From positions 6,200,001-6,264,000 of the forward strand of contig NZ_LN850107.1 in assembly GCF_900070365.1 (NCBI RefSeq): a stretch of DNA of 64,000 nt, in the 5' to 3' direction. Positions 20,551 through 28,819 of this stretch are shown in pieces (the first letter of the stretch is position 1; every line of letters begins with the position of its first letter). The translations under genes and the position numbers were made by a program. This DNA is from Alloactinosynnema sp. L-07 (lineage in GTDB: Bacteria > Actinomycetota > Actinomycetes > Mycobacteriales > Pseudonocardiaceae). Below the pieces are notes generated by a model, which was given only the letters and a program-made list of their open reading frames with translations, was not told the origin of the DNA and did not search any database.

Positions 20551-22017
20551 ATGAACTTCCGACAGCGCCTCGGCGAGTGGGTGCTCGATGGAAAACAATT
20601 TGTAGTCTGGGTGGCGATCGCCCTGACTGTTGGCGCAATCCCTGATCTCGCGGTCAGTTTAAGTTGGATCCTTCTCCTTGCGATCTGGGTTGTCGCGGGC
20701 TTCATCCTTTTTCTGTCGTGGTACAGAGACAGAAAGAGGGAAGGCGTTGGTGTCTACGTCCACATCCCAATCGCGCGCGATGCAAGGAACGATCGGGACG
20801 GGCTTATAGAGGCTGTCCATAAGAAGATCGGAAAGAACCATCGCGGTTGGTTTCGGTCAGGCCCAGACTTTGGATCAGCGACGACTGTTGACCTCCGGGT
20901 CGACTGGGCGATGGACACGATAAAATATCGCCTCGCTGAGACATCGGTCCAAGTGGGGTTCGAGCCTGCCATATTCCTCTACCTACATTGCAGGCTAGAG
21001 GAAGCGTTCATTCTTGGTCGTCGTGCTAAGGTCTTGTGGGGGCAGCAGAGTCCATTTGTCTTTGACGACCCACACACTGTATCAAGCGGTTCAATGTTAA
21101 ACTTGGGTCTATGCGTTAGGTCGATATCTACTTTCGTGAATCCCGACGGCGATATCTATCAGATTGACTTTCGGAAGGTGTCGCAGCAAACGAACGACGA
21201 ACCGCTGGCAGTCACTGTCGAATCCGAAGCGTTGAGTTCGAGCGACGAAGGCAGACCGCCTCGCGTGGCTCTTATCTTGCACGCAGCCGAGGGGTCGGGA
21301 AACTATAGCGGATTCAAGAAGGCCGCGCTTATGGCCGCAGAGGGTGGCCCATCTGGCGGTTACAATGTCGGCCCGGAAGACAGGTGCGACTCTGCGCTGG
21401 TCGTGTCGATTACTGCTGATGCACTTATCGAGGGCCTGAAGGCAGGAAATGCGGAGAAGTTTATCCGGCAGATCCATCGGGAGTATTTGACGCATTGTCG
21501 ACAGCGATATGGGGCTGACAACGTCAGCACTAGAGTTTTCGCGAAGAGTCCGGCAATTCTAAGCTTTGCGCTTGGCGCGATGCTGCCGAACGATAGCGCA
21601 TTTATTCCATGGGACAGGGAGGCCGCCGCCGCAACTTCCCGCCAGGATCAGTTTTTGCCTGACGTAGTCGCAATTGTCGACGGCGACGACGTCGGCGCGA
21701 GTATGGAGCTTCCCCTCCTGGAATTGCGAGTAGCAGACGCTGTTAGATTTAGCCGGCAGGTAAGCGAAACCCTGGACCTTCTGGTTGTTGAAGCGTCGAA
21801 TATTGCTGGCGTCAAATTGATCTCGCACGGTGGAGACAGTGCAATCTTCGGCCTGAAGGAGAATTCGCTGGGTACTTTTGAAGGTTTCCTCGCGGACTTT
21901 CGAGTGAGGAACTCTTTCTCGATCTCTTGCGGTGTCGGCGCTGACTCCAGGCAGGCGTTGCTGGCGCTGCGACTTGCAAAATCTTCCGGAAAAAATAGAA
22001 CGTCGAAGGCTCTGTGA
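20551..22017 (+). CDS. 2TM-SAVED-mCpol fusion: single-gene Panoptes-like defence candidate
   Basis: A 488-residue three-part protein. Residues ~17-57 form two transmembrane helices followed by the basic YRDRKRE. Residues ~120-358 resemble a SAVED nucleotide-sensor: a first lobe around LEEAFILGRRAKVLWGQQ, a strand RVALILHAAEG, and a second lobe around RVFAKSPAILSFALGAML...FIPWDRE. Residues ~374-488 match a minimal CRISPR polymerase palm: VDGDDVG (376-382), HGGDSAIFG (426-434), SISCGVG, and LRLAKSSGKN (ending at 482). In known Panoptes systems a separate mCpol makes cyclic dinucleotides that hold a 2TM effector off; here synthase, sensor and membrane part are joined. It is more AT-rich than the core genes. 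A degenerate GGDEF was considered, but the domain is too short. Function is inferred. Confidence 0.75.
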   Translation: MNFRQRLGEWVLDGKQFVVWVAIALTVGAIPDLAVSLSWILLLAIWVVAGFILFLSWYRDRKREGVGVYVHIPIARDARNDRDGLIEAVHKKIGKNHRGWFRSGPDFGSATTVDLRVDWAMDTIKYRLAETSVQVGFEPAIFLYLHCRLEEAFILGRRAKVLWGQQSPFVFDDPHTVSSGSMLNLGLCVRSISTFVNPDGDIYQIDFRKVSQQTNDEPLAVTVESEALSSSDEGRPPRVALILHAAEGSGNYSGFKKAALMAAEGGPSGGYNVGPEDRCDSALVVSITADALIEGLKAGNAEKFIRQIHREYLTHCRQRYGADNVSTRVFAKSPAILSFALGAMLPNDSAFIPWDREAAAATSRQDQFLPDVVAIVDGDDVGASMELPLLELRVADAVRFSRQVSETLDLLVVEASNIAGVKLISHGGDSAIFGLKENSLGTFEGFLADFRVRNSFSISCGVGADSRQALLALRLAKSSGKNRTSKAL

Positions 22018-22091
22018 TAGCCGCTAGGCGAAAGAGTAGCCAGGGCTCTGGACCCTTTAGTTGCCTTGCTCTATCTTAACGGTCTCCGAAC

Positions 22092-22775
22092 CTACTGGGC
22101 GCCTGCGTGCGATTCTATCCAGTTTCGGAGCAATTTCGATGCGAGCGATCGTAGTTGGTGCATATCCAACGTGAAATGCCCTCCCAATTCGGCATGTCGC
22201 CCGCCGTGAAGCGCGGGAAGATTGTTCGCCGAGGACGTCAGCCGCTTCTGATCCCCAGCGGACAACCCTATCGAGCCTCTAATGCCGTCCTTGCCGCCGA
22301 ACTCCTTCTCTGCATACTCGTAGATCATGTAGACATCGGCCCCGTTGCGGTTGGGGCGACCGTTTAGCCAAAGGCTATTCGCTAGTCTGAGGGATTTCTT
22401 CATCCCCAATCTTGCTGCCTCGGAGAATGCTTCTATCTCGCCTCCGAAAGTGGTACGTGCGATGATGGATGGTGGCATTACCCAAGCATTCCCGTGTTGA
22501 TCGTAGACGCCACCAGTTCCTAGCCCGCTCCTGAGTTCCTCGGCGAGTTCTCCAGCGTCGGCTGCCCAAGCGCGAAGTATTCCGAGGGTGGTCTGAAACC
22601 TGGATGCGGCCTCATCCCTCAGATCTTCGCTTGGGGTATTCCCTTGAACCCAGATTCGCAGCTTTCCGGTGGCCTTGTCCCTGAGGATGATTTCGGGGAA
22701 GACAACCGCCGCGATTTCGACGAGTAGCCCTTCGTCGCTTCCTTGCACGAGTTCGGGAGCCGGATAGGAGATCAC
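22092..22775 (-). CDS. Hypothetical protein, cargo of the element
   Basis: A 227-residue soluble protein, not recognised. It has an N-terminal helical region with many acidic residues, a central segment WVMPPSIIARTTFGGEIEAF, and a C-terminal part with SANNLPALHGGRHAELGG followed by a long helix. It lies 22 bp after the XRE/TPR gene on the same strand and converges on the mCpol gene with 74 bp between stops. AT-rich for the window. Some abortive-infection and HEPN-like proteins share such a His/Arg-rich C-terminal turn, but the RX4-6H motif is not clear. Confidence 0.6.
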   Translation of the reverse strand: MISYPAPELVQGSDEGLLVEIAAVVFPEIILRDKATGKLRIWVQGNTPSEDLRDEAASRFQTTLGILRAWAADAGELAEELRSGLGTGGVYDQHGNAWVMPPSIIARTTFGGEIEAFSEAARLGMKKSLRLANSLWLNGRPNRNGADVYMIYEYAEKEFGGKDGIRGSIGLSAGDQKRLTSSANNLPALHGGRHAELGGHFTLDMHQLRSLASKLLRNWIESHAGAQ

Positions 22776-22797
22776 GATCTTCCTCGCTTTCGGTCAA

Positions 22798-23919
22798 TTA
22801 GCGTTCCCTGTAGGTAAGCTGAGACAATCGTCTCAGATGCCGGTCGGACCTGATCTGCGATCCGAGCGAGCGTGCGTCTCTCGCGTGTGAACGCGCTGCT
22901 TCTCTTTCGTCCGCGGCTGCGTAAGCGTATGCCAGGTCGACCAGCATTCCGACCCTGGCCCGAATAAACTCGGCTGGCAAGCGATCTAGAGCAATGGTTA
23001 GCTGTGCGATAGCATCAGGATTTCCCAATCGCGCAAGCGCGTTTCCGCGCCATCGGTCGAGGTGGCTATCGCCCAGGAAGATAAATGGAAGAGCGAGGTC
23101 GACGGGGTCAGATGGAAGTAGACCGCTTGCGTCATCGAATGCGATCAGGGCTTGATCTAGATTTCCCGCTGCTGCGTGTCCTTCCCCATGTGCGGCAGCG
23201 AGCCAGGATCGGAGAATCGGCGTTGCCTCATCGTCGGCAAGGTCGCGTGCTTCCTCAAGTTGTTCCAACGCCATGCCGATCTCGCCCAAGTCAATGAGAA
23301 CGAATGCCTGCTCTGCTGTCGCGTGGGCAAGCAATGAGGCTGAGCCCGCCTCACGTGCGGCTGCCTTCGCCCGCTCGTAGTGACCCCACGCCTGATTGAT
23401 CGCATTACGGTCGAGCGATTCCCAACCGGCCAATGTGGATGCTTCTGTAAGGACGGCCGCCAAGTCTTCACGTAGTCGGCGCCGCGTTCCATGCTGAAGA
23501 AGGTACTCGACCTGAGAGATCTGACCGCGGAGCTGATCTAGTAGTGAAATCCCGCCAAAACGGCGGTCAACGTGGCGGGCGTGGTCAACCTGACGGCGGA
23601 AGATCTCGACCGTGGTGGCGTCAACTGTGCGAGCCGCTGCGAGGCGTGCGCGGAGTTCGGCAGCTTCGTCGTCCTGGTTTTCAGCAGGGAATCCAAGCTC
23701 ATCGTTCGTGCGGCCGTAGATGTCGCGGAAAAGGCGTTGATAACCCGCGCCGCTTACCGGCTCGTGACCGTTCTCCCAGCGGGACAGCTTCGTCTTGAGA
23801 CTTGCGCGCGTTGCTACTTGCTCGCCGATTCGCTCGGCCCTCGCGATCAGCATTGTGATCACGGCTTCTGCGGAGTAGCCGAGTTGCCTACGCACGTCTT
23901 GCAGCGGCGTGTTTCCCAT
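22798..23919 (-). CDS. XRE-type regulator with C-terminal TPR-like repeats
   Basis: A 373-residue protein. An N-terminal helix-turn-helix region (RRQLGYSAEAV ... LSRWENGHEPVSG) precedes a long alpha-helical solenoid with repeats such as HATAEQAFVLIDLGE and RWRGNALARLGNPDA. It is clearly homologous to the protein at 32458-33627 over the whole solenoid (EQAFVL, LAGWxxLD, RWRGxALARLGxP are shared). Such proteins are common AICE/actinobacterial regulators and may be peptide-responsive. ATG 23919 has GGGAG 3-7 bases upstream. Likely operon with 22092-22775. Confidence 0.8.
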   Translation of the reverse strand: MGNTPLQDVRRQLGYSAEAVITMLIARAERIGEQVATRASLKTKLSRWENGHEPVSGAGYQRLFRDIYGRTNDELGFPAENQDDEAAELRARLAAARTVDATTVEIFRRQVDHARHVDRRFGGISLLDQLRGQISQVEYLLQHGTRRRLREDLAAVLTEASTLAGWESLDRNAINQAWGHYERAKAAAREAGSASLLAHATAEQAFVLIDLGEIGMALEQLEEARDLADDEATPILRSWLAAAHGEGHAAAGNLDQALIAFDDASGLLPSDPVDLALPFIFLGDSHLDRWRGNALARLGNPDAIAQLTIALDRLPAEFIRARVGMLVDLAYAYAAADEREAARSHARDARSLGSQIRSDRHLRRLSQLTYRER

Positions 23920-24102
23920 CAGCTCCCGCCGTCCAGATAACTGCTCTGACCTGCGCAGTTAGCTCCGGTTAATGCCGATGCGGTTAACCTCTGCCACCTG
24001 TTTTCGGGCGCTGAGATGCCGTTTCTTATAGGTATGAACAGCAACCGGAACGACGCGGCGGCTACCAAGTCGCTGACCCGAGTGTCGCCGCCCATGGTGC
24101 GG

Positions 24103-24468
24103 CTACCTCTGGTCTCGCCGCTGTGTGGCGCTCGCCAGGTCGTCAAGCCGGTCGCTGATGTCGTCCAGGCGGTCCTGTATCGCCTCCAGGCGCGACAGGA
24201 TGGTGTCGGTGGGGTCGCCGGTCTGGCCCGGTGCGAGTGGCTTGCGGCTGTAGAGCAGTGCGGCCAGGTGGCCGGGGTGCCATTCAAGGGCGAGGGACAG
24301 CGCCTCCAGCGTGCGCGTACTGCGTCGCCGTTCGACGGTGTGGTTCTCGATCTCGCGGATGATTGCCTGCGAAACCTGCGAACGCTCCGCAAGCTCCCGT
24401 TGGCGCAAGCCAAGTTCGCGACTACGCGACTTAATGGCCTTGCCGACCGCAGACCAATCCTCTTCCAC
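24103..24468 (-). CDS. XRE family repressor of the element
   Basis: A 121-residue protein from GTG 24468, which has a GGAGG box just upstream; the frame is open to 24546. The HTH region GLRQRELAERSQVSQAIIREIE is clear, and the C-terminus holds a short coiled coil (ILSRLEAIQDRLDDISDRLDDLAS) likely used for dimerisation. It is divergent from the xis-wbl-tra operon, the usual arrangement for the repressor of transfer genes in AICEs (KorSA-like role, inferred). Confidence 0.82.
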   Translation of the reverse strand: MEEDWSAVGKAIKSRSRELGLRQRELAERSQVSQAIIREIENHTVERRRSTRTLEALSLALEWHPGHLAALLYSRKPLAPGQTGDPTDTILSRLEAIQDRLDDISDRLDDLASATQRRDQR

Positions 24469-24564
24469 GTATTCCTCCGCGCTCCGCCTCAGCGCCGAGA
24501 TTAGCGTGCACGCCTGATTCGGGTGCCGGGGTTGCCCCGCGGCCACTCGATTGGAACAGCCGCG

Positions 24565-24594
24565 CTTTCCGAGTCGCTGACATCAGCGGGAAAG
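24565..24594. promoter_or_regulatory. Palindromic operator candidate between XRE repressor and xis/tra operon
   Basis: CTTTCC and GGAAAG flank a central GCTGA-CA-TCAGC palindrome. It sits in the 170-bp divergent space, 45 bp before the first plus-strand gene. Likely binding site of the XRE protein encoded beside it. Confidence 0.5.
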
Positions 24595-24638
24595 TGCGAT
24601 GAAATAATCGTGATTCATTCCCGTTAGGAAATTCTTCC

Positions 24639-24920
24639 ATGGCTACCGCTATGTCTAATGCCGGTCCGCCGGCGTTCTACACGGTGCGCGAAGCGGCCCG
24701 GATTCTTCGCGTAGATCCGTCCACTCTCTACCGGGCGATCAGGGAAGGCGGGTTCCCCGCTGTTCGAGTTCGGAACCGTCGATACGTGGTTCCGGCCGCC
24801 GTGCTGGACCAGTTGGTGTCTGCTGCTGCCGAGTCCGGGTGCTTGGTTGATCCGGGCCGTATGGCGGCTGAGCGTCGGATGGCCCGTGAGGTTGAGCGTC
24901 AGTCCGGGGGTGCGTGGTGA
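24639..24920 (+). CDS. Excisionase-like (MerR-type HTH) DNA-binding protein 1
   Basis: A 93-residue protein. The helix-turn-helix segment FYTVREAARILRVDPSTLYRAIREG is that of the excisionase/MerR HTH_17 family, followed by a basic wing (VRVRNRRYVVP). In AICEs such proteins act as directionality factor (Xis) or as Tra regulators. It is paralogous to the minus-strand protein at 30156-30428. First gene of a plus-strand operon with overlapping stops and starts to traB. ATG 24639 has AGGAA about 8 bases upstream. Confidence 0.85.
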   Translation: MATAMSNAGPPAFYTVREAARILRVDPSTLYRAIREGGFPAVRVRNRRYVVPAAVLDQLVSAAAESGCLVDPGRMAAERRMAREVERQSGGAW

Positions 24921-25279
24921 ACGACTACGTGAACCCGGAGGAGTACTGGGAGATGTTGGCGGCCGAGCTGGACCGCTACGGGGCGGTGCCTGATGAGGTG
25001 CTGTCGGAGATCGTGACTCGGGATGGCGCGTGCATGGCGCTGTTCGCCGAGGACACCGCGCCCGACTTCACGGGTGACGCGGTGTCGGATCGGGAGTTGG
25101 CCGCGGGAATCTGTGCGGGCTGTCCGGTGCGTCGGGAGTGTTTGGAACTGGAGTTGCGGACGGCCGGTGAGTTCACGCTCGGGGTGTGGGGCGCGCTGAA
25201 TGAGGAGGACCGGCGCGCGGTCTACCCGGTGTGGTTGGCCCGTCGTGCCCGTGCCGAGCAGGACGGGGGTGATCGGTGA
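24917..25279 (+). CDS. WhiB-like [4Fe-4S] protein
   Basis: A 120-residue protein from GTG 24917 (GTGA overlap). Four cysteines are arranged as in Wbl proteins: GACMALF, then CAGCPVRREC (C-x2-C-x5-C). The GVWGALNEEDRRAV turn corresponds to the G[VI]WGG motif with the last Gly changed to Ala. WhiB-like proteins bind a 4Fe-4S cluster and act with sigma factors. Its position in the transfer operon suggests control of tra expression or host cell state. The stop overlaps the next ATG (ATGA). Confidence 0.85.
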   Translation: MNDYVNPEEYWEMLAAELDRYGAVPDEVLSEIVTRDGACMALFAEDTAPDFTGDAVSDRELAAGICAGCPVRRECLELELRTAGEFTLGVWGALNEEDRRAVYPVWLARRARAEQDGGDR

Positions 25280-25620
25280 TGGAGCCGATCACGATTCCCC
25301 CGACGTTGCTGGTCGCGGGTGTGGGTGTCCTGGTGATCGGGATGCTGTTGTGGCGGTCGGGTGCCCGCAAGGCGCGGGTGGCGGCGGACGCGGCGCGGGC
25401 CGGGGCGCGTGCGGTGTCGTTGGCTGGTCGGGTGTTGGTCCTGGCGGGGCTGATCGTTGGGGTTGAGTGGGTGGTGATCACCTACGCGCTCCACAACGTG
25501 ACGCTTGTCGGTGCCGTCCTCGGGCTGCCCGCGCTGTTCGCGGCGTACACGGTCGTCAAGGCGGTCACGATCGTTGGCGACAGCGGCGGGTACGGGCGAC
25601 GCGGGGGTGGGAAACGATGA
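25279..25620 (+). CDS. Small two-to-three-helix membrane protein of the transfer operon
   Basis: A 113-residue protein with hydrophobic segments near residues 8-25, 50-70 and 75-95 and basic loops between them. Coupled to both neighbours by ATGA overlaps. Function unknown; probably a spread (Spd)-type accessory of conjugation. Confidence 0.75.
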   Translation: MEPITIPPTLLVAGVGVLVIGMLLWRSGARKARVAADAARAGARAVSLAGRVLVLAGLIVGVEWVVITYALHNVTLVGAVLGLPALFAAYTVVKAVTIVGDSGGYGRRGGGKR

Positions 25621-26480
25621 GCACCCCAGTCACGGGGCCGTCGTGGGAAGGGGCGACCGCCACCGTGCGGTCGCCCCGCCCCGCTGGCGGCTCCCAGTTG
25701 GACAGGTTGGCGGCAGAGGCACGGCAGGCCGCCAAGGTGCGGGCGTATCAGACACACCCGGATGTGGTCGCGCTGCGCGTGGAGCAGATCCGCGCACAGG
25801 TGGACCGGTTGTGCTGGGCGGGAATCGTGCTCGGGTTGGCGTTCACGATGACCAACGTTCAGCGGTTCGCGGCCGGTTCTGCTGTGGCCTGGTCGCTGCC
25901 CTGGTTGACCGCGTGGCTGCTCGATCCGATGGTGTCGCTCGTGCTGCTCGCGATCCTGCGCGCTGAACAAGTGACGGCCCGATACCGAGTTGCGACGGGC
26001 GCGTGGGTGCGGCGGGCGAAGTGGTTCACGCTCGCGGCCACCTATGTGATGAACACGTGGGAGTCGTGGGTGGCCGGGTCGGTGTCCGGGGTCGTGCTGC
26101 ACTCGGTGCCGCCGCTGGTGGTGTTCACGGCCGCTGAGGCTGTGACGGACCTGCGGGACAAGCTCACAGCCGCCGTGGCGGCAGCGTTCGCGGAAGCCGA
26201 GGACCAGGCGCCGACCACGGCGGGCGTGAACGCCGAACCCGTTCACGACACGTCGCCGAGCAAGCCTGTCGATCGCGTGGTGAAGCGCGGTCGGCGGGGT
26301 GCTCCGGTGAACGGTCGGAAGCTGTTCGCGGACTACCTGGCGGATGCGCGCGCGGCGTGGTCGCCCGATGTCGAGGTCACCCCGGCGTGGGTTCGCCAGG
26401 TGACCACGTGTTCGCGTGGGCTGTCGTCCCGGTTGGCTGCCGCTCTCGCGGCCGAGCTGGTCGAGGGGGTGCGGCCGTGA
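25617..26480 (+). CDS. DUF2637-like membrane protein of the transfer operon (Spd-like)
   Basis: A 287-residue protein from ATG 25617. The central membrane region has about four helices (WAGIVLGLAFTMTNV, LPWLTAWLLDPMVSLVLLAIL, WFTLAATYVMNTWES, VLHSVPPLVVFTAAEAV). The cytoplasmic C-terminus is basic and ends in a small wHTH-like region (FADYLADARAAWSPDVEVTPAWVRQVTTCSRG). The pattern is that of DUF2637 proteins of Streptomyces plasmids and AICEs, which take part in intramycelial spread. GTGA overlap with traB. Confidence 0.75.
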   Translation: MSTPVTGPSWEGATATVRSPRPAGGSQLDRLAAEARQAAKVRAYQTHPDVVALRVEQIRAQVDRLCWAGIVLGLAFTMTNVQRFAAGSAVAWSLPWLTAWLLDPMVSLVLLAILRAEQVTARYRVATGAWVRRAKWFTLAATYVMNTWESWVAGSVSGVVLHSVPPLVVFTAAEAVTDLRDKLTAAVAAAFAEAEDQAPTTAGVNAEPVHDTSPSKPVDRVVKRGRRGAPVNGRKLFADYLADARAAWSPDVEVTPAWVRQVTTCSRGLSSRLAAALAAELVEGVRP

Positions 26481-28630
26481 ACGCGGATTGGGAGTTGGTG
26501 AACGCGACGGCCCGTGACGTGGTGGACGTCGGCCCGGTGTTGGAAGGGGAGTTGGTCGACGAGTCGGAGCGTCCATGGTTGGTGTCGTGGCGGGACCGGT
26601 TCGCGCGATGGTGGCGGTACTCGCCGCGCGTGCCGATGGCGCTGAAGGGCTGGACCAATCTGCGGCAGGCCGCGCGGCACGCGGTCGGTTGGTTGGTGGT
26701 TCTGCCGTGGCGGTATGCCCGCGCGGTGTTCCGGGGCTTGGTGGTCGCGGTGCGGTGGTGGCGGGCGTGGGTGAAGGTCGGGGACTACCGGGACGCGGCG
26801 GTGGCGTCGGAGAAGTTGGCGGACAAGTTCACCGAGATCCGGGAACTCACACTGTTCCGGTGGAAGGTCACCGGCGCTGTCCTGGTCGCTGTCGCGTGCG
26901 GGCTGCTGATCACCTACCTGGTCTATGGCGACCAGGTGTGGTGGTACGGCGGGCTGGTGGTGTCGGTGGCGCTCGCGGTTCTCGGCAGGCGCAAAGACGG
27001 CTCGCCCGGTCGTAAGCCGGTGCTGGCCGGTCCTCGGAGTCTGACGTGGACGATGGACCCGCAAGTCCTTGTCGACGCGTTCCGCGACGCGAAACTGATC
27101 GGCAAGGACGAAACGTTACGCCTGGTGGAACGGGCGTCCCGGCAGGGCGACGGGTGGGCCGTCACGGTCGATCTCCCGGCGACCCGTAAGGCGGCCGACG
27201 TGGTCAAGAACCGCGACGCGTTGGCCTCCGCGTTGGCGGTCGATGAGGTCCAGCTCATTACCGAGCGGGTACGCGGCAACGGTGGCCACGCGGGCCGGGT
27301 CGCGCTGTGGGTCGCCGATGCCGACCCGTACGCGTCCGCACCACAGAGGACTCCGCTGTTGGGGGTGTCGCGGTGGGACGCGTGGCGGCCGGTGCCGTTC
27401 GGCCGCGACGCGCGCAACCGCCGCATCGATCTGCCGCTGGTGTGGACGTCGCTATTGGTGGGTGCGATTCCTAGACAGGGCAAGACGTTCGCGGCGCGGT
27501 TGGCCGCCGCGGGCTTGATCTTGGACCCGCACACCCGGTTGTACGTCGCCGATTTCAAGGCCGGGAAGGACTGGGACGCGGCCGGTCTGGTCGCGCACCG
27601 GTTCATGTCCGGCGACGAACCCGCACACGTCCTCGCCCTGATCGACTGGCTGGTCGAACTGGTCGGCGAGGTCCAGGGCCGGTACCGGCGGATGCGCGAC
27701 CTGGACGACACCGTGTGCCCGGAATCGAAGATCACCCCTGCCATGGCGCGTGACGTGAGCCTGGACATGCCGATCACGCCGATCGTCATCGATGAGGTTC
27801 AGGTGCCGTTGGAGGAACGCACACCCGTTGCGGTGCAAGGGAAACGCCTCCCTGCGGGCGAGTACGTCGGGGAGCTGTTGACCTGGTTGGCGAAGAAAGG
27901 ACCGGCTGCCGGGATCGTCCTGGTCCTGGCGACACAGCGCCCGGACTCCAAGACCATCCCCTCAGGGCTCCGCGCGGTCCTCGGCTCGCGGTTCGCCCTG
28001 CGCGTCATGGACTGGCGGGACAGCAACATCGTCCTAGGCGAGCAGATGAACACACGCGGCTACGACTCAAGCCGCCTGCTCCCGTCGCACAAGGGTGTCG
28101 GCATCCTCCGCCCCGATGGGGAGACCGACGCGGGGGCGGACGTGCTGGCCATGACAGTGCGGACGTACTACATGCCGAACGAAGATTGGCGGGTCATCTG
28201 TCGGCAGGGGCGCGCGCTACGCGAACAGGAAGGGACCTTGACCGGGCACGCGGCCGGACAGGACACGCCACCCGTGATCGAACGCGCGGATCTGGCGATG
28301 GCCGCTATCGGCGCACCCCGGCTCCTCCACGACGACGAAACGGAGGATGAGGGAGCGGAGTTGCCCGAACCGCTCGGATCGGTGATCGGCTACCTGGATG
28401 ATCACGACGACGGCCGTACGTTCGTCACCAGCGCGGACCTGATCGACGCGTTGGGCGCGGACGCCACATGGTTCGGCAGGCAGATGAGCGAGTTGGGGTG
28501 CCGGTCCACGCGGGAACGCGTCGACACCGACGACGGGGTTCGCCAAGCGCGGGGCTACCACGTGGCGGACCTGCGGGCCGCCGCTGACCGCGTCGCCGAG
28601 GACGACGGCGGCGGAGTGGACGGGTTGTGA
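26477..28630 (+). CDS. FtsK/SpoIIIE-type conjugal DNA translocase (TraB/TraSA-like)
   Basis: A 717-residue protein that moves double-stranded DNA between hyphae in actinomycete conjugation. Two membrane helices lie near residues 130-175. The motor domain has Walker A GAIPRQGKT (329-337) and Walker B PIVIDEVQ (D439, E440), then LATQRPDSKTIPSGLRA, the FtsK-type sensor. The C-terminal ~80 residues form a winged-helix-like domain (TFVTSADLIDALGAD...), the part that binds the transfer recognition sequence in TraB. Start GTG 26477 overlaps the previous stop. Immediately downstream lies a repeat cluster that may be its target. Confidence 0.92.
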   Translation: MNADWELVNATARDVVDVGPVLEGELVDESERPWLVSWRDRFARWWRYSPRVPMALKGWTNLRQAARHAVGWLVVLPWRYARAVFRGLVVAVRWWRAWVKVGDYRDAAVASEKLADKFTEIRELTLFRWKVTGAVLVAVACGLLITYLVYGDQVWWYGGLVVSVALAVLGRRKDGSPGRKPVLAGPRSLTWTMDPQVLVDAFRDAKLIGKDETLRLVERASRQGDGWAVTVDLPATRKAADVVKNRDALASALAVDEVQLITERVRGNGGHAGRVALWVADADPYASAPQRTPLLGVSRWDAWRPVPFGRDARNRRIDLPLVWTSLLVGAIPRQGKTFAARLAAAGLILDPHTRLYVADFKAGKDWDAAGLVAHRFMSGDEPAHVLALIDWLVELVGEVQGRYRRMRDLDDTVCPESKITPAMARDVSLDMPITPIVIDEVQVPLEERTPVAVQGKRLPAGEYVGELLTWLAKKGPAAGIVLVLATQRPDSKTIPSGLRAVLGSRFALRVMDWRDSNIVLGEQMNTRGYDSSRLLPSHKGVGILRPDGETDAGADVLAMTVRTYYMPNEDWRVICRQGRALREQEGTLTGHAAGQDTPPVIERADLAMAAIGAPRLLHDDETEDEGAELPEPLGSVIGYLDDHDDGRTFVTSADLIDALGADATWFGRQMSELGCRSTRERVDTDDGVRQARGYHVADLRAAADRVAEDDGGGVDGL

Positions 28631-28641
28631 ACCCAGGTCCG

Positions 28642-28735
28642 TACTGTCACACACCCGTCTTACTGTCACAGCCCGCCGAGACAGTAAGAAATCGGTGTCC
28701 ACCAGGGCAAACAGGTGCCAGTGACAGTAAGACGG
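28642..28735. repeat. Cluster of four TTACTGTCAC-type repeats: clt or origin candidate
   Basis: TACTGTCAC at 28642 and 28661 in one direction; GACAGTAAG at 28680 and GTGACAGTAAG at 28721 in the other. The longest pair, CCGTCTTACTGTCAC (28655-28669) and its exact complement (28721-28735), is a 15-bp perfect inverted repeat. The cluster fills the gap after traB, where clt loci lie in Streptomyces plasmids. Confidence 0.6.
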
Positions 28736-28766
28736 TAAGACAGCGCACCCGTCACAACACGACGAA

Positions 28767-28811
28767 ACCGCCCCGGTCGGGCCACCTGGAATGTGGTCCG
28801 GCCGGGGCGGT
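28767..28811. terminator. Bidirectional terminator between traB and the minus-strand gene
   Basis: A 19-bp near-perfect stem ACCGCCCCGGTCGGGCCAC / GTGGTCCGGCCGGGGCGGT with a short loop, placed 9 bp from the minus-strand stop. Confidence 0.75.
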
Positions 28812-28819
28812 GTTCTGTC

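Noticed and set aside
21660..22017. GGDEF diguanylate cyclase domain
   Set aside because: HGGDS and AKSSGKN resemble GGDEF landmarks, but the domain is only ~115 residues, the first acidic motif is DGDDVG rather than DxDxFK, and the spacing between GGD and the AK..GKN helix is too short; mCpol fits better.
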